NCBI RefSeq assembly: GCF_028748105.1
Contig: NZ_CP118168.1
Location: forward strand, 992,001-1,056,000
Direction: 5' to 3'
Origin: Entomospira nematocerorum
Lineage (GTDB): Bacteria > Spirochaetota > Spirochaetia > WRBN01
DNA: 64,000 bases
The position numbers and the translations under genes are program-made. The notes below the pieces were generated by a model. That model did no database searches. It was not told the DNA's origin and saw only the letters and a program-made list of their open reading frames with translations. Shown here piece by piece: positions 1 to 8,464 of this stretch. The first letter of the stretch is position 1. Each line of letters starts with the position of its first letter.

Positions 1-340
1 TTATGGTAAGTACTGTTTTGAACAAGACAAGAAGCAGCGTGAAGTCAAGAAACACCAAAAGCAGAGCAAACTGAAAGAAGTCCGTATGCAACCGAAAATT
101 GATACGCATGATATGGAATTTAAGACCAAGCATATCCGGCAGTTTTTAAGTGAAGGAGATAAGGTTAAGGTCTCAATTCGATTTAGAGGACGCGAATTCG
201 CCCATACAGAACGGGGAGTGGATGTACTAAGTGAGGTTTTACGCATTTTAGGTGAAGAAAACTATATTTTAGAAAAACCACCACTGATGGAAGGACGTTA
301 TATGTCTATGTCATTAGCGCCTAAGTCTGGGAAAAAATAG
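1..340 (+). CDS. infC: Translation initiation factor IF-3, C-terminal part (5' end outside window)
   Basis: IF-3 binds the 30S subunit, blocks premature 50S joining and checks initiator tRNA and start codon pairing. The open frame enters from the window edge (codons begin at base 2) and reads YGKY, FEQ, then a Lys-rich linker running into LKEVR, which is the end of the N-terminal domain and interdomain linker of IF-3. The C-terminal domain follows, with RFRGRE and a terminal MSMSLAPK. An internal ATG at 86 is not the true start because the IF-3 signature continues upstream of it. It is followed by rpmI and rplT in the classic infC-rpmI-rplT operon. Only the first part of the gene is missing, cut by the window and not by mutation. 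Confidence 0.95.
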   Translation, partial: YGKYCFEQDKKQREVKKHQKQSKLKEVRMQPKIDTHDMEFKTKHIRQFLSEGDKVKVSIRFRGREFAHTERGVDVLSEVLRILGEENYILEKPPLMEGRYMSMSLAPKSGKK

Positions 341-381
341 ATTCATATATTTATTATATAAAGAGAAGAAAGAGGTTAATA

Positions 382-597
382 ATGGCAAGTAAAGTAAAAA
401 AGCATAAGGTAAAAACGAGAAAAGCTGCTGCTAGTCGTTACAGTATTACGGGTACAGGCAAAAAGGTTAAATTTCGCCCACAAGGTATGCGACATATTCT
501 TACAAAGAAGCCATCATCACGCAAGCGTAAGTTACGACAAAAGACCGTGATGTCTGGTAATATTATGAAAAAAATTAAGGTGCTAATGCCCTACTAA
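382..597 (+). CDS. rpmI: 50S ribosomal protein L35
   Basis: Small basic protein of the large ribosomal subunit, 71 residues, close to the usual 64-70. The conserved pattern is visible: Lys-rich N-terminus (KVKKHKVKTRKAA), a central stretch with RHILTKKPSSRKRKLRQ, and a C-terminal KVLMPY. The ATG at 382 follows an AG-rich ribosome binding site. It sits 41 bp after infC and 25 bp before rplT, the standard operon order. In many bacteria this operon is repressed by L20 binding upstream of infC or rpmI; the relevant leader would lie outside the window or inside infC, and I see no separate leader here. Confidence 0.96.
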   Translation: MASKVKKHKVKTRKAAASRYSITGTGKKVKFRPQGMRHILTKKPSSRKRKLRQKTVMSGNIMKKIKVLMPY

Positions 598-622
598 AAT
601 TGTGGACTAGGAGAGAGATAAG

Positions 623-979
623 ATGCCAAGAGCAGTGGATGGAACACGCCGTAAAAATCGTAGAAATAAAATTTTAAAGCAAGCCAAGGGTTACTGGGGA
701 ACTCGCAGCAAACTTCACCGTGTTGCTAAAACACAAGTTATGAAGTCTGGGATGTATGCTTACCGAGATCGACGCGCTAAAAAAAGAGATTTTCGAGCAT
801 TATGGATTTCGAGAATATCAGCAGGAGCTCGAGCACAGGGCTTAAGTTATTCTCGCTTTATTGACGGTCTTAATAAGGCTAATATTAAGCTAAATCGAAA
901 GGCTTTATCCAATCTGGTCATTGAAGATGTTGTTGCATTTAACTTGCTTGTAACCGAAGCTAGGAAGGCCTTAGGTTAG
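623..979 (+). CDS. rplT: 50S ribosomal protein L20
   Basis: L20 binds 23S rRNA early in large-subunit assembly and commonly autoregulates its own operon. The 118-residue product has the normal family length and the strongly basic N-terminal tail (RRKNRRNKILKQAKGYWG), followed by the globular domain with RDFRALWISRI and SYSRFIDGL. The start ATG at 623 is preceded by a clear AGGAGAG ribosome binding site. It is the last ribosomal gene of the infC-rpmI-rplT set; cell-division genes follow after 47 bp, also preceded by AGGAGAGAG, so readthrough into them is likely. Confidence 0.97.
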   Translation: MPRAVDGTRRKNRRNKILKQAKGYWGTRSKLHRVAKTQVMKSGMYAYRDRRAKKRDFRALWISRISAGARAQGLSYSRFIDGLNKANIKLNRKALSNLVIEDVVAFNLLVTEARKALG

Positions 980-1026
980 ATAAATAGATATAAGTTGGGA
1001 GCTACCCACTTTAGGAGAGAGAAAAT

Positions 1027-1377
1027 ATGGTAACATTGGAGCAGGTCGAGCAATTAGAGGCTAAAGTGCGTCAGGTTGTGTCTATCGTTGAGGAATTACG
1101 TGTGGAGAATGCGCGCCTAAAGTTAGAAAAAAAGCAACTAGATGCTGATTTTAACGTATTACGTGAACGATATGAAATTGCTACTTCTAAAGCGGGTGCA
1201 TTAGAGGGTGCTCAGCAGATGGTTGAAAAGGGTATTCTTGAGGCAATTGACATGCTTGATGAAGCAAGTAAAAATTATAACGAGGTATCCAGTGTAGATT
1301 CTGATAGCGAGATAGAACCCTACATAGCTCCTCAAGAAGCGGAGGAGGACATTTCATCCTCCGATAATATTCACTAA
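1027..1377 (+). CDS. Coiled-coil protein preceding ZapA, possible ZapB/FtsB-like division factor
   Basis: A 116-residue soluble acidic protein. Residues 3 to about 50 form a heptad-rich coiled coil (VEQLEAKVRQVVSIVEELR and onward), and the C-terminal 35 residues are Ser/Asp/Glu-rich and probably disordered. It starts at an ATG behind AGGAGAGAG and ends 9 bp before zapA, so the two are co-transcribed. ZapB in gamma-proteobacteria is also a short coiled-coil protein that binds ZapA, and the adjacency suggests a similar partner role, but coiled-coil resemblance alone does not prove homology. The function is inferred from context. Confidence 0.6.
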   Translation: MVTLEQVEQLEAKVRQVVSIVEELRVENARLKLEKKQLDADFNVLRERYEIATSKAGALEGAQQMVEKGILEAIDMLDEASKNYNEVSSVDSDSEIEPYIAPQEAEEDISSSDNIH

Positions 1378-1386
1378 AAATATTTT

Positions 1387-1668
1387 ATGTCTTCTCATCT
1401 ATATACACTTAGTATTTTAGGTGTTAATTTAACGGTCAGTACGACAGAAAAGGTTGAATATTTACAAGAACTTGAAGATATATTGTTAACATCAATAGAG
1501 GATGTGCAATATAATTTAGGTATACAGGATTCTTTATCCGTGGCGATTATGGCTGGTTTTTTTTTGTCTGATAGACTTAAAAAAAAGGAATCTATGGGTG
1601 AGGATGAATCCTTTCTGTTAGAAACAAAGCTAGGTGATATCATGAAACTCTTGAACGATATTACCTAG
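1387..1668 (+). CDS. zapA: Cell division protein ZapA
   Basis: ZapA is a cytoplasmic FtsZ-binding protein that bundles protofilaments at the Z ring. The 93-residue product matches the family in length and layout: an N-terminal beta strand region (YTLSILGVNLTVSTTE) and a long C-terminal helix that makes the tetramer coiled coil (LSVAIMAGFFLSDRL). It follows the coiled-coil gene by 9 bp and has almost no Shine-Dalgarno of its own, so it may rely on translational coupling. In many bacteria the 6S RNA gene lies directly after zapA; a foldable gene-free segment is found here at that place. Confidence 0.85.
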   Translation: MSSHLYTLSILGVNLTVSTTEKVEYLQELEDILLTSIEDVQYNLGIQDSLSVAIMAGFFLSDRLKKKESMGEDESFLLETKLGDIMKLLNDIT

Positions 1669-1686
1669 TAATATTATGATTAGGAA

Positions 1687-1837
1687 CTATAGCCTGTGAC
1701 GTACGGCAGAAGAGCATATCCTCTTGCACAAAAAAGTATCCTAGGGTTTTCGTTATGTCAGTATTGAATGACTTGGTGTTATCTGAGTCAAACATACTGA
1801 CGAGATTACCCACTTGAATAAATTAATCAAGTAGGAT
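1687..1837 (+). ncRNA. Candidate structured RNA downstream of zapA (6S RNA slot)
   Basis: About 170 bp without coding potential between convergent zapA and truA. I can draw several helices: AAGAG/CTCTT (1710-1714 with 1721-1725); GTCAGTAT/ATACTGAC (1757-1764 with 1794-1801) enclosing TGACT/AGTCA (1769-1773 with 1786-1790); GGGT/ACCC (1744-1747 with 1808-1811); ACTTGA/TCAAGT (1812-1817 with 1827-1832); and a closing ATCCTA/TAGGAT (1738-1743 with 1832-1837, sharing one base). A possible promoter lies in the 3' end of zapA: TTGAAC at 1651, 18-bp spacer, TATGAT at 1675. Size, place and density of helices would suit 6S RNA, which sequesters RNA polymerase, but I could not draw the long single rod with central bubble that defines it. 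It could be an unrelated RNA or only a bidirectional terminator. Confidence 0.4.
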
Positions 1838-2602
1838 CTAGTTTTTCACCGGCGTCATGGGTTTTTCATAATATACGCATTCCAATGTTAGCCCATTGGG
1901 TATTGCTGTAGCTCCTGTAAACTCTTTATGTTGATACTTGAGGGCTCTCGTAATTCTTTCATATTTTTCAGAGAAAGACTGGTGGGGTTGGATCAGTGTT
2001 CCTACGATTCTTCGAACCATATTCATCAAAAAAGCGTTTCCTTTAATGTAGAAGTGGAGGGTTCCATCCTGCATAACAAAATAAGCACTATGAATTGTTC
2101 GTATTTTAGAAAGATGCATATCTTTACTACTTGCAAAAGCACTGAAATCATGGGTGCCAATAAATAATTGAGCTAATTGATTGAGTTCTGTGAGATTGAG
2201 TTGATGCCTGATGATTGTAATATTATGGATAGTAGGATAGAGAGCTTGCTGTGTTCTAATACGATAACAATATAGTCGTGCAATAGCATCCCGTCTTGGG
2301 TTAAATTGTATAGCTACCTCTTCACTATGTATAACTTGAAGATCAAGGGGTAACCATTTATTGAGAATATGCGGAAATTTTTCTGCTGGAATACTTTTAT
2401 TTGCGATATTAAATGCTACGACTTGACCTGTAGCATGCACTCCAGCATCTGTTCGGCCTGCTGCCTGGATATGTGAAATATCTCCAGGTAGTTTGGATAA
2501 CGCGCACCTCAATACAGCCTCTACACTCCTAATGTTTGGCTGCATTTGCCATCCACAAAAATGAGCACCATTATAGCTGACTATTAGTTTGATTCTACGG
2601 AT
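1838..2602 (-). CDS. truA: tRNA pseudouridine(38-40) synthase TruA, probable AUC start
   Basis: Makes pseudouridine at tRNA positions 38-40. The catalytic Asp is in the AAGRTDAGVHATGQV motif. The first ATG in frame (2545) would remove the conserved N-terminal strand, yet the frame reads upstream as RRIKLIVSYNGAHFCGWQ, the expected TruA beginning. Between the in-frame stops within the preceding gene and this motif I find no ATG, GTG or TTG. An ATC codon at 2600-2602 lies 7 nt after a perfect GGAGG (2610-2614) and aligns with the usual Met-Arg start, giving 254 residues, a normal TruA length. I therefore place the start at this ATC. The gene overlaps the end of the DUF2225 gene by 19 nt and is the last of a four-gene minus-strand unit. 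Confidence 0.88.
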   Translation of the reverse strand: MRRIKLIVSYNGAHFCGWQMQPNIRSVEAVLRCALSKLPGDISHIQAAGRTDAGVHATGQVVAFNIANKSIPAEKFPHILNKWLPLDLQVIHSEEVAIQFNPRRDAIARLYCYRIRTQQALYPTIHNITIIRHQLNLTELNQLAQLFIGTHDFSAFASSKDMHLSKIRTIHSAYFVMQDGTLHFYIKGNAFLMNMVRRIVGTLIQPHQSFSEKYERITRALKYQHKEFTGATAIPNGLTLECVYYEKPMTPVKN

Positions 2603-3465
2603 GATTGAGCCTCCAAAGTTTCTATTTCTTCTTTGATAGCACCGTAGAGTGCACGAGATAAATCTAAGATATCTTTTGGTTTCGACTTACTAGCTTTTCC
2701 ACTACCCACGATTTTACTAATAGTTGTTTTAATGCTATTCAGTGATGTTAATCGAGCGATACTATTTTGTCTTTGTCCATACTTAAATTCTAATAATCCA
2801 GCTAGATATAAAACACCATCAAATCCAAAGTTATTATCTTGATCTGGACCAAGAAAATTGATTTTTGTAAAACCATAGGATGTTGTTTCTTCTAACTCGC
2901 ATGAATAACGATAATAAAATGCTGATTTACGGTATAACATTGTTGCTATTTCTATAGCAGTATCATGGAGTTCCTCATTTTGTTGTGCAAGATAATTAGC
3001 TAACCAAGCACCTCGTAGCGTACAGAGAGCCTGTTTAAATGTCGGAATAACATCTGCATCAGCTTGTTCATAGACGAATAATGCAATTAAATAACTTGCT
3101 ACACCTTCTTGTAGCCTTCTTTGTGATGTAAAATCAAGAGAACCAAGGAGTTGTTCTGTGCGTGCATATGCATTTTTTTGTTCATCTTTCAATTGCTTCA
3201 TACTCGTTTTCGCTTTGAACCCATTCCATTCACTCGGGAAAGCTGTGAAATAACACTCTGGGCAATGGGGGAGAGTATATATGAGTGGATAGATTGCACC
3301 AAATTTTTTAGTTTTTTCATATTTTCGGTGTAGTTCGTCGGTGAGATCCCCTGCAACTAACCGTCCAGATCCCGAAAGTAATTCTTCTTTTACTACAGAA
3401 GCACTACAAACAGGGCATGTAAGTGGATTTTTCACAAAGTAGCTAATTTTGGGTGAATCACTCAT
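2584..3465 (-). CDS. DUF2225 family protein with N-terminal zinc-binding cysteines
   Basis: A 293-residue cytoplasmic protein. The N-terminus carries CPVC near residue 18 and a second pair, CPEC, near residue 68; spacing and sequence fit the DUF2225 family, which occurs in spirochaetes and Firmicutes and has no established function. The rest looks helical and TPR-like (YLAGLLEFKYGQ near the C-terminus). The start overlaps the end of the YbbR gene by 8 nt and its end overlaps the likely truA start, so the three are probably translated as one unit. A cell-envelope or regulatory role cannot be decided from sequence. Confidence 0.75.
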   Translation of the reverse strand: MSDSPKISYFVKNPLTCPVCSASVVKEELLSGSGRLVAGDLTDELHRKYEKTKKFGAIYPLIYTLPHCPECYFTAFPSEWNGFKAKTSMKQLKDEQKNAYARTEQLLGSLDFTSQRRLQEGVASYLIALFVYEQADADVIPTFKQALCTLRGAWLANYLAQQNEELHDTAIEIATMLYRKSAFYYRYSCELEETTSYGFTKINFLGPDQDNNFGFDGVLYLAGLLEFKYGQRQNSIARLTSLNSIKTTISKIVGSGKASKSKPKDILDLSRALYGAIKEEIETLEAQSSVESN

Positions 3466-4417
3466 AATTTTTTATCTCTTTAATCTTTATAGTAGTATTT
3501 TCAACAATGATATTATAATCATCGGGAGACAACTCTAGATTCCTTAGTTGTGGTTTGAGATTATATTCTCCTGCATCTTTAATATGTTGTAAATTCAATA
3601 TTAATGTCCACTTGGCATCATCTAGGGTTGCGAGGTGATTAATCCGACTTTCAATCATAACAAATCCGATGAGATCATCAATATTCTCGATAAATAAGGA
3701 TTCATGGAGATTCAAAACAGTAATTGGGATTTGGAATCTATGACGATAGAGGTATTGTGTAGCAACACTGACATAAATATGACTTTGGGTTGGTGTTATA
3801 GAGACTTTTTGATGATTAAAATTTAGGGCAATATCTTCTTCAATAGATTTTTTGATATTACTAATATCCAGAGGATAGGTACGAATACTATGAATCGTCT
3901 CTAAAATAGATCGAGGACCCTTAGCCTCCACTGTACTAGGTGTTAGCTGAATATCAGATTGAAGATATCCACGTGCTGGCTGTCCAAGGAGTACTGGCTC
4001 TATCATAATTTGTTTAACAATAATCGGCTCCATTGTCAACTGTACGGATGCAGGATCTAAGCTAATACTAAATTGTGAGAGTCTATTATTGTAGGCACTA
4101 CGATTGAGGCTAATGCGATGATATCGAGTCCCCTCTAAAAAATTATCGATATGAACCTCAAGAAAAAGATGTCTACGATCAAATTGTGCTAAATCAGTTT
4201 TGCTTCCACGAATTGTGACTTGTGAGGTACTGATATCCTGTGAAAGAATAGCCACGTCCTCAGGCAAGTATATTTGAACAGGAAGATAAAAGGTCACCTG
4301 TTCAAAGCTTAAGTGTCGGTACATAAAAAAAAAGAGAGCAGCGAGCATGATACTTGAAATTTTAGCGAATAAATTTCTTGCAAAGAATTTACTGATACTC
4401 TCAGTTGTTGAGTTCAT
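3458..4417 (-). CDS. YbbR domain protein (CdaR-like), membrane-anchored
   Basis: Residues about 16-33 form a single N-terminal membrane segment (AKISSIMLAALFFFMYRH), and the rest is predicted outside the cytoplasm. The protein contains repeats of the YbbR type, each about 80 residues, with the recurring pattern VTIRGSKTDL and VEAKGPRSIL. In Firmicutes YbbR (CdaR) regulates the diadenylate cyclase CdaA encoded next to it. No cdaA is seen next to this copy, so the partner must be elsewhere or the role differs. Its start codon shares one base with the stop of the upstream secreted-protein gene (TAATG), and its 3' end overlaps the DUF2225 gene. Confidence 0.75.
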   Translation of the reverse strand: MNSTTESISKFFARNLFAKISSIMLAALFFFMYRHLSFEQVTFYLPVQIYLPEDVAILSQDISTSQVTIRGSKTDLAQFDRRHLFLEVHIDNFLEGTRYHRISLNRSAYNNRLSQFSISLDPASVQLTMEPIIVKQIMIEPVLLGQPARGYLQSDIQLTPSTVEAKGPRSILETIHSIRTYPLDISNIKKSIEEDIALNFNHQKVSITPTQSHIYVSVATQYLYRHRFQIPITVLNLHESLFIENIDDLIGFVMIESRINHLATLDDAKWTLILNLQHIKDAGEYNLKPQLRNLELSPDDYNIIVENTTIKIKEIKNYE

Positions 4418-5376
4418 TATCCTAAAACGCCTTTTACTAGCATTTTTCCTGATTCCTCTTCTAAAATAAGAATTAAAGGTTTACCTGCCAGGAAATCTTC
4501 TCCTCCTAGTTTAGGAGAGTTACCGATGAAGACAAAACTCTTATTAGATATCTGCCAATTTTTTACAACATATTTTTCCCAGTCGTCGAATAACCCCGCT
4601 ATTTCTTGATATGGAAGAATTTGAGTATCGTAGTTTTCTATATAGTCACTAAAGGTTTTTCCGTCGGGGAGAGTAATAAGGGATATGGTATTTTTATCGA
4701 GAATTTCCATCTTGCTCATATTGACAGTTGCGCTTGATAACAATTGATTCATTGTATTTCTATCACCATTCATGGCTGCCTGAAGATAGCCTAGAGCCGT
4801 TTCTCTAGCAGCTTCGCTTGGGTTTGTAAGCGGTGCACTGTTTATGCCTGGACGAGTAGGTGCCAGACGTGCATTTTTGGTTATAATCGTGTTATCTTGC
4901 CAAATTTCTAGTTGTACGCTATGAATTTCAATAGTTGCTTCAGGATTATTCGTCGCTCGTGCTAGGTAGATATCAACATCTAAATGCTGAAATTGACTAC
5001 TATCAGGTAACTCTAACCAGTTACTACGTGCCTCACGACTACCAAGACGATTTATGCCACTATCCCACCCCATGGAGAATACCGGTCGATCCTCTGTGGA
5101 GAGATTAAGCTTCGCCTGAATACTAAATGAACCAGTATTTTCAGGAACACTATAAAAGATGCGTAGACGCCATTTTTGTGGAGCATCACTGATGAGGGAA
5201 GGACTACTAACAGTCATTAAAGAAGGAGAGGATAATCTGACCCATGCAGGTTTTTTTGTATCACTGGAGTTAATGATACGACTGCCTTGATACAATACCT
5301 GTTGATAGCTTAGGGTCTCTGCTGCATAGGAAGCGTGAATCATTAAAAAACTAAAAAATATTAATAGTCGTTTCAT
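4417..5376 (-). CDS. Secreted protein of unknown function
   Basis: I place the start at the ATG at 5376 (319 residues) because it yields a clean signal peptide, MKRLLIFFSFLMIHASYAAE, with likely cleavage after SYA; an in-frame ATG at 5442 would put 22 charged residues before it. The mature part is beta-rich with several Trp residues and ends in a region that could be a small alpha/beta domain. I do not recognise the family; the middle part (about residues 20-150) might be a carbohydrate- or ligand-binding sandwich, which is a guess. It opens the minus-strand unit with YbbR, DUF2225 and truA, and is divergent from gpmI. Confidence 0.7.
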   Translation of the reverse strand: MKRLLIFFSFLMIHASYAAETLSYQQVLYQGSRIINSSDTKKPAWVRLSSPSLMTVSSPSLISDAPQKWRLRIFYSVPENTGSFSIQAKLNLSTEDRPVFSMGWDSGINRLGSREARSNWLELPDSSQFQHLDVDIYLARATNNPEATIEIHSVQLEIWQDNTIITKNARLAPTRPGINSAPLTNPSEAARETALGYLQAAMNGDRNTMNQLLSSATVNMSKMEILDKNTISLITLPDGKTFSDYIENYDTQILPYQEIAGLFDDWEKYVVKNWQISNKSFVFIGNSPKLGGEDFLAGKPLILILEEESGKMLVKGVLG

Positions 5377-5579
5377 GATCTTTTTTTCGACGGAATCTTG
5401 ACTTAAACTTGACTTATTTAACCAATTTATTTTCATTTTCATCTAAATCGTTCTTTTTATGAAGTTATCCTATAAAAAAGATACAAAGACTCTAGCCAAA
5501 AGGGCAGATTTTTTTTATAGTAAAAAGGGTTCATACAGAAGGTATGATATAGTATATTTTACGAAGAAAGGGATGATTT

Positions 5580-7226
5580 ATGAAAGAGTTAGAAACGTTA
5601 AAGAAACTTCCCAGTTGGAAAAAACGATCAGGGCCTGTTCTATTCGTTGTTATGGATGGCGTTGGCTATGGTAAATATAAGGAGGGTGATGCAGTGGCAA
5701 ATGCGGTCATGGAAACATTTGCTGAGTTATCAAAGAGCTCTCCATTGGTATCACTCAAGGCGCATGGCTTGGCAGTTGGCCTTCCCAGTGATGATGATAT
5801 GGGCAATAGTGAGGTAGGTCATAACGCTTTTGGTGCTGGCCGTATCTTTGCACAAGGAGCTAAGCTAGTTAATCAGTCACTAGAAGATGGAACCCTATTC
5901 ACTGGCAATGCATGGAAGCAGGCCATAGCTACAGAAGGAACCTTACATTTCATAGGACTGCTATCAGATGGTGGTGTCCATAGCAATATAGCACATCTAC
6001 GCGCAATGCTGACACAAGCAAAAAAAGACGGTGTCAAAAGAGTACGAGTACATGCACTCCTTGATGGACGGGATGTTCCTGCTACGAGTGCTCTTGAGTA
6101 TTTTGAACCATTTGAACAATTTTTAGCTGATTTAAACGCCGATGGCACATTCGATGCGAAGATTGCTAGTGGTGGTGGACGCATGCATATGACGATGGAT
6201 CGTTATAATGCGGATTGGCCAATGGTAGAGCGTGGATGGAGAGCCCACGTCTTAGGTGAAGGACGACAATTTTCTTCTGCCGTGGAGGCGATCAAGACAT
6301 TACGGGATGAAACACAGGCCTTAGATCAGGATATCCCAGCATTTGTCATTGCAGAGAATGCAAAGCCTATTGGAACAATCGAGGATGGCGATGCTGTAAT
6401 TCTTTTTAATTATCGTGGTGATAGAGCGTTAGAGATAACAGCAGCATTTGAATCTGGGAGCGAATTTGCCCACTTTGATCGTGTACGTGTTCCCAAGGTG
6501 TTTTATGCTGGTATGATGGAGTATGATGGAGATCTTCATGTTCCTAAAAACTACTTAGTGAGTCCTCCGTCGATTGATCGTACCTTGGCCGAACATTTAT
6601 GCAAGCTGGGGTTAAAGCAATTCAGCATTAGCGAAACACAAAAATTTGGTCATATTACATATTTCTTCAATGGAAATAAGAGTGGCAAATTTGATGAAAA
6701 TTTAGAGACATATGTAGAAATTAAGAGTGACAATGTCCCATTTGAACAACGTCCAGCTATGAAGTGTGCTGAAATTACTGATGAGCTTTTAAAAGTCATC
6801 GATAGCAAGGAATATGATCTAATTAAAGTTAATTTTCCAAATGGTGATATGGTGGGGCACACAGGAAGCTATCAGGCTGCAGTATGCAGTATGGAGGCCA
6901 TGGATCTCAATATCGGACGCTTGAAGAAAGCGATTGAAGCAGTGGGAGGAATCATGATTCTAACAGCAGATCATGGTAATGCCGATGAGATGTATGAACA
7001 TAAGAAGGATGGTTCTGTGCAGATGGAGAATGGTAAACCCAAGGCAAAGACAAGTCACACATTAAATCCTGTACCATTTTTAATTTATGATCCCCAGTAT
7101 CAGGGTGAATACGCATTACAATTAAAAGAGGGGCTAGGCATCTCTAGCATTGCATCTACACTTCTCAATCTTCTTGGATATGAAGCACCAAGTTATTATG
7201 ATGCTTCTATCATTCAATTGAAATAA
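5580..7226 (+). CDS. gpmI: 2,3-bisphosphoglycerate-independent phosphoglycerate mutase
   Basis: Interconverts 3- and 2-phosphoglycerate in glycolysis by a phosphoserine intermediate, needing Mn2+. The 548-residue product shows the metal-binding VVMDGVGYG near residue 25, the phosphorylated serine in GNSEVGH (Ser77), and the second metal site TADHGNADE near residue 460. The family is usually about 510-550 residues. The start at 5580 follows GAAAGGGA. It is monocistronic: the preceding gene diverges and the following threonine ammonia-lyase converges with a 17-bp gap, in which I see no classical terminator. Confidence 0.97.
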   Translation: MKELETLKKLPSWKKRSGPVLFVVMDGVGYGKYKEGDAVANAVMETFAELSKSSPLVSLKAHGLAVGLPSDDDMGNSEVGHNAFGAGRIFAQGAKLVNQSLEDGTLFTGNAWKQAIATEGTLHFIGLLSDGGVHSNIAHLRAMLTQAKKDGVKRVRVHALLDGRDVPATSALEYFEPFEQFLADLNADGTFDAKIASGGGRMHMTMDRYNADWPMVERGWRAHVLGEGRQFSSAVEAIKTLRDETQALDQDIPAFVIAENAKPIGTIEDGDAVILFNYRGDRALEITAAFESGSEFAHFDRVRVPKVFYAGMMEYDGDLHVPKNYLVSPPSIDRTLAEHLCKLGLKQFSISETQKFGHITYFFNGNKSGKFDENLETYVEIKSDNVPFEQRPAMKCAEITDELLKVIDSKEYDLIKVNFPNGDMVGHTGSYQAAVCSMEAMDLNIGRLKKAIEAVGGIMILTADHGNADEMYEHKKDGSVQMENGKPKAKTSHTLNPVPFLIYDPQYQGEYALQLKEGLGISSIASTLLNLLGYEAPSYYDASIIQLK

Positions 7227-7243
7227 TAAAGATGCAAGAGTGA

Positions 7244-8449
7244 TTATAAATTGCTCAAGATGAATCCACTTTCACGAATAGCAGAGAGGATCTCTTGAGC
7301 ATGCTTTTCTCCATTTGTCTCCAGCACCATATCGGTGTCCTGATAGCCAAATTGTAAATTGACGTGATTTCGACTTTGTGTCATGGAGTAAATATTTGCA
7401 TTGTATTGTTCCAAAATGTGCATTAACTCATGAAGATGCCCTGCACGTTCTTCTAGTTGTATGGTAAAGCTAATACGTCGCTTCTCTTGCATGAGGCCGT
7501 AGTCGATAACCTTAGAGAGGGTACTAAGATCGATATTACCTCCAGAAATTGTGAGAGCTATGTTTTTATATGTAGGATTAATTTTGTTGTGCATTAACGC
7601 TGCGACAGCCACGGCACCAGCCCCTTCTACTAAAATTTGATGGTACTCTAACAGCAGCATCATTGCTTTTTTTATTTCTTCTTCGCTTACGAGAACAAGT
7701 TCATCAAGATAGTGAGATAAAAGTTCGTAAGTCATTTCTCCAGGGCGTTTTACAGCTATACCATCTGCAAGAGTTTTCACGTGGTCTAAACTACATATAT
7801 GATGTTGCTTAAAACTTTCATTAAAACAAGAAGCACCTTCAGCTTCTACACCAATAATTTTGATATGAGGATTGATTGCTTTTGCCGCAATAGCCATACC
7901 TGAGGCCAGACCGCCACCACCGATAGGAATGACGATTACATCAATATGAGGATTGTCTGCTAAAATTTCAAGCGCAACCGTACCCTGTCCAGCAATGACA
8001 TGAGCATCATCGAAGGGATGAATGAATGGCTGGTGCGATTTTTCAGCAGATGTCCGTGCATAACTATAGGATTCATCAAAATTTGCACCATAGAGAACAA
8101 CTTCAGCTCCGTATGATTCTGTCTTACGAATTTTGGTTAATGGCGTATTTTCAGGCATACAGATTGTAGCAAAAACATCGAGTTCTCTTGCACTTAATGC
8201 TACTCCTTGTGCATGATTTCCAGCTGATGTTGCAATGATACCACGTTTTTTCTCTCCGGCAGAGAGTTGTAGCATCCGATTATAGGCTCCACGAAGCTTA
8301 AAACTACCAGTGCGTTGGAGGTTTTCTAACTTTAAATAGATATCTCTACCAGGCGTTGTGAGGATATGGGATTTCACTAACGGCGTATGAAGTGTGATAT
8401 TTTTAATATTTTCTTGTGCTTGCTTAATATGTTCTAATGTTATTTTCAT
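7244..8449 (-). CDS. ilvA: Threonine ammonia-lyase (threonine dehydratase), TdcB/IlvA type with C-terminal ACT
   Basis: PLP enzyme converting L-threonine to 2-oxobutanoate and ammonia. The PLP lysine is in TGSFKLRGAYN (Lys51), and the glycine loop GGGGLASG and the late SGGNID bind the cofactor. The 401-residue length, with about 80 C-terminal residues resembling a single ACT domain, matches the short dehydratases used both catabolically and for isoleucine synthesis. No other isoleucine genes are nearby, so a catabolic role is as likely as a biosynthetic one; the symbol is by similarity. It is the last gene of the spoVG-rplY-pth-tilS-thiI minus-strand run, 15 bp after thiI. Confidence 0.88.
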   Translation of the reverse strand: MKITLEHIKQAQENIKNITLHTPLVKSHILTTPGRDIYLKLENLQRTGSFKLRGAYNRMLQLSAGEKKRGIIATSAGNHAQGVALSARELDVFATICMPENTPLTKIRKTESYGAEVVLYGANFDESYSYARTSAEKSHQPFIHPFDDAHVIAGQGTVALEILADNPHIDVIVIPIGGGGLASGMAIAAKAINPHIKIIGVEAEGASCFNESFKQHHICSLDHVKTLADGIAVKRPGEMTYELLSHYLDELVLVSEEEIKKAMMLLLEYHQILVEGAGAVAVAALMHNKINPTYKNIALTISGGNIDLSTLSKVIDYGLMQEKRRISFTIQLEERAGHLHELMHILEQYNANIYSMTQSRNHVNLQFGYQDTDMVLETNGEKHAQEILSAIRESGFILSNL

Positions 8450-8464
8450 AGATTAAGTATAGTA

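Noticed and set aside
1838..2602. truA interrupted or frameshifted at its 5' end
   Set aside because: The conserved N-terminus is in the same frame as the rest, with no stop in between; only a canonical start codon is missing.
5459..5674. A 71-codon frame overlapping the gpmI start
   Set aside because: It overlaps gpmI in another frame, has no similarity and no ribosome binding site; the gpmI start and its motif support the gene at 5580.
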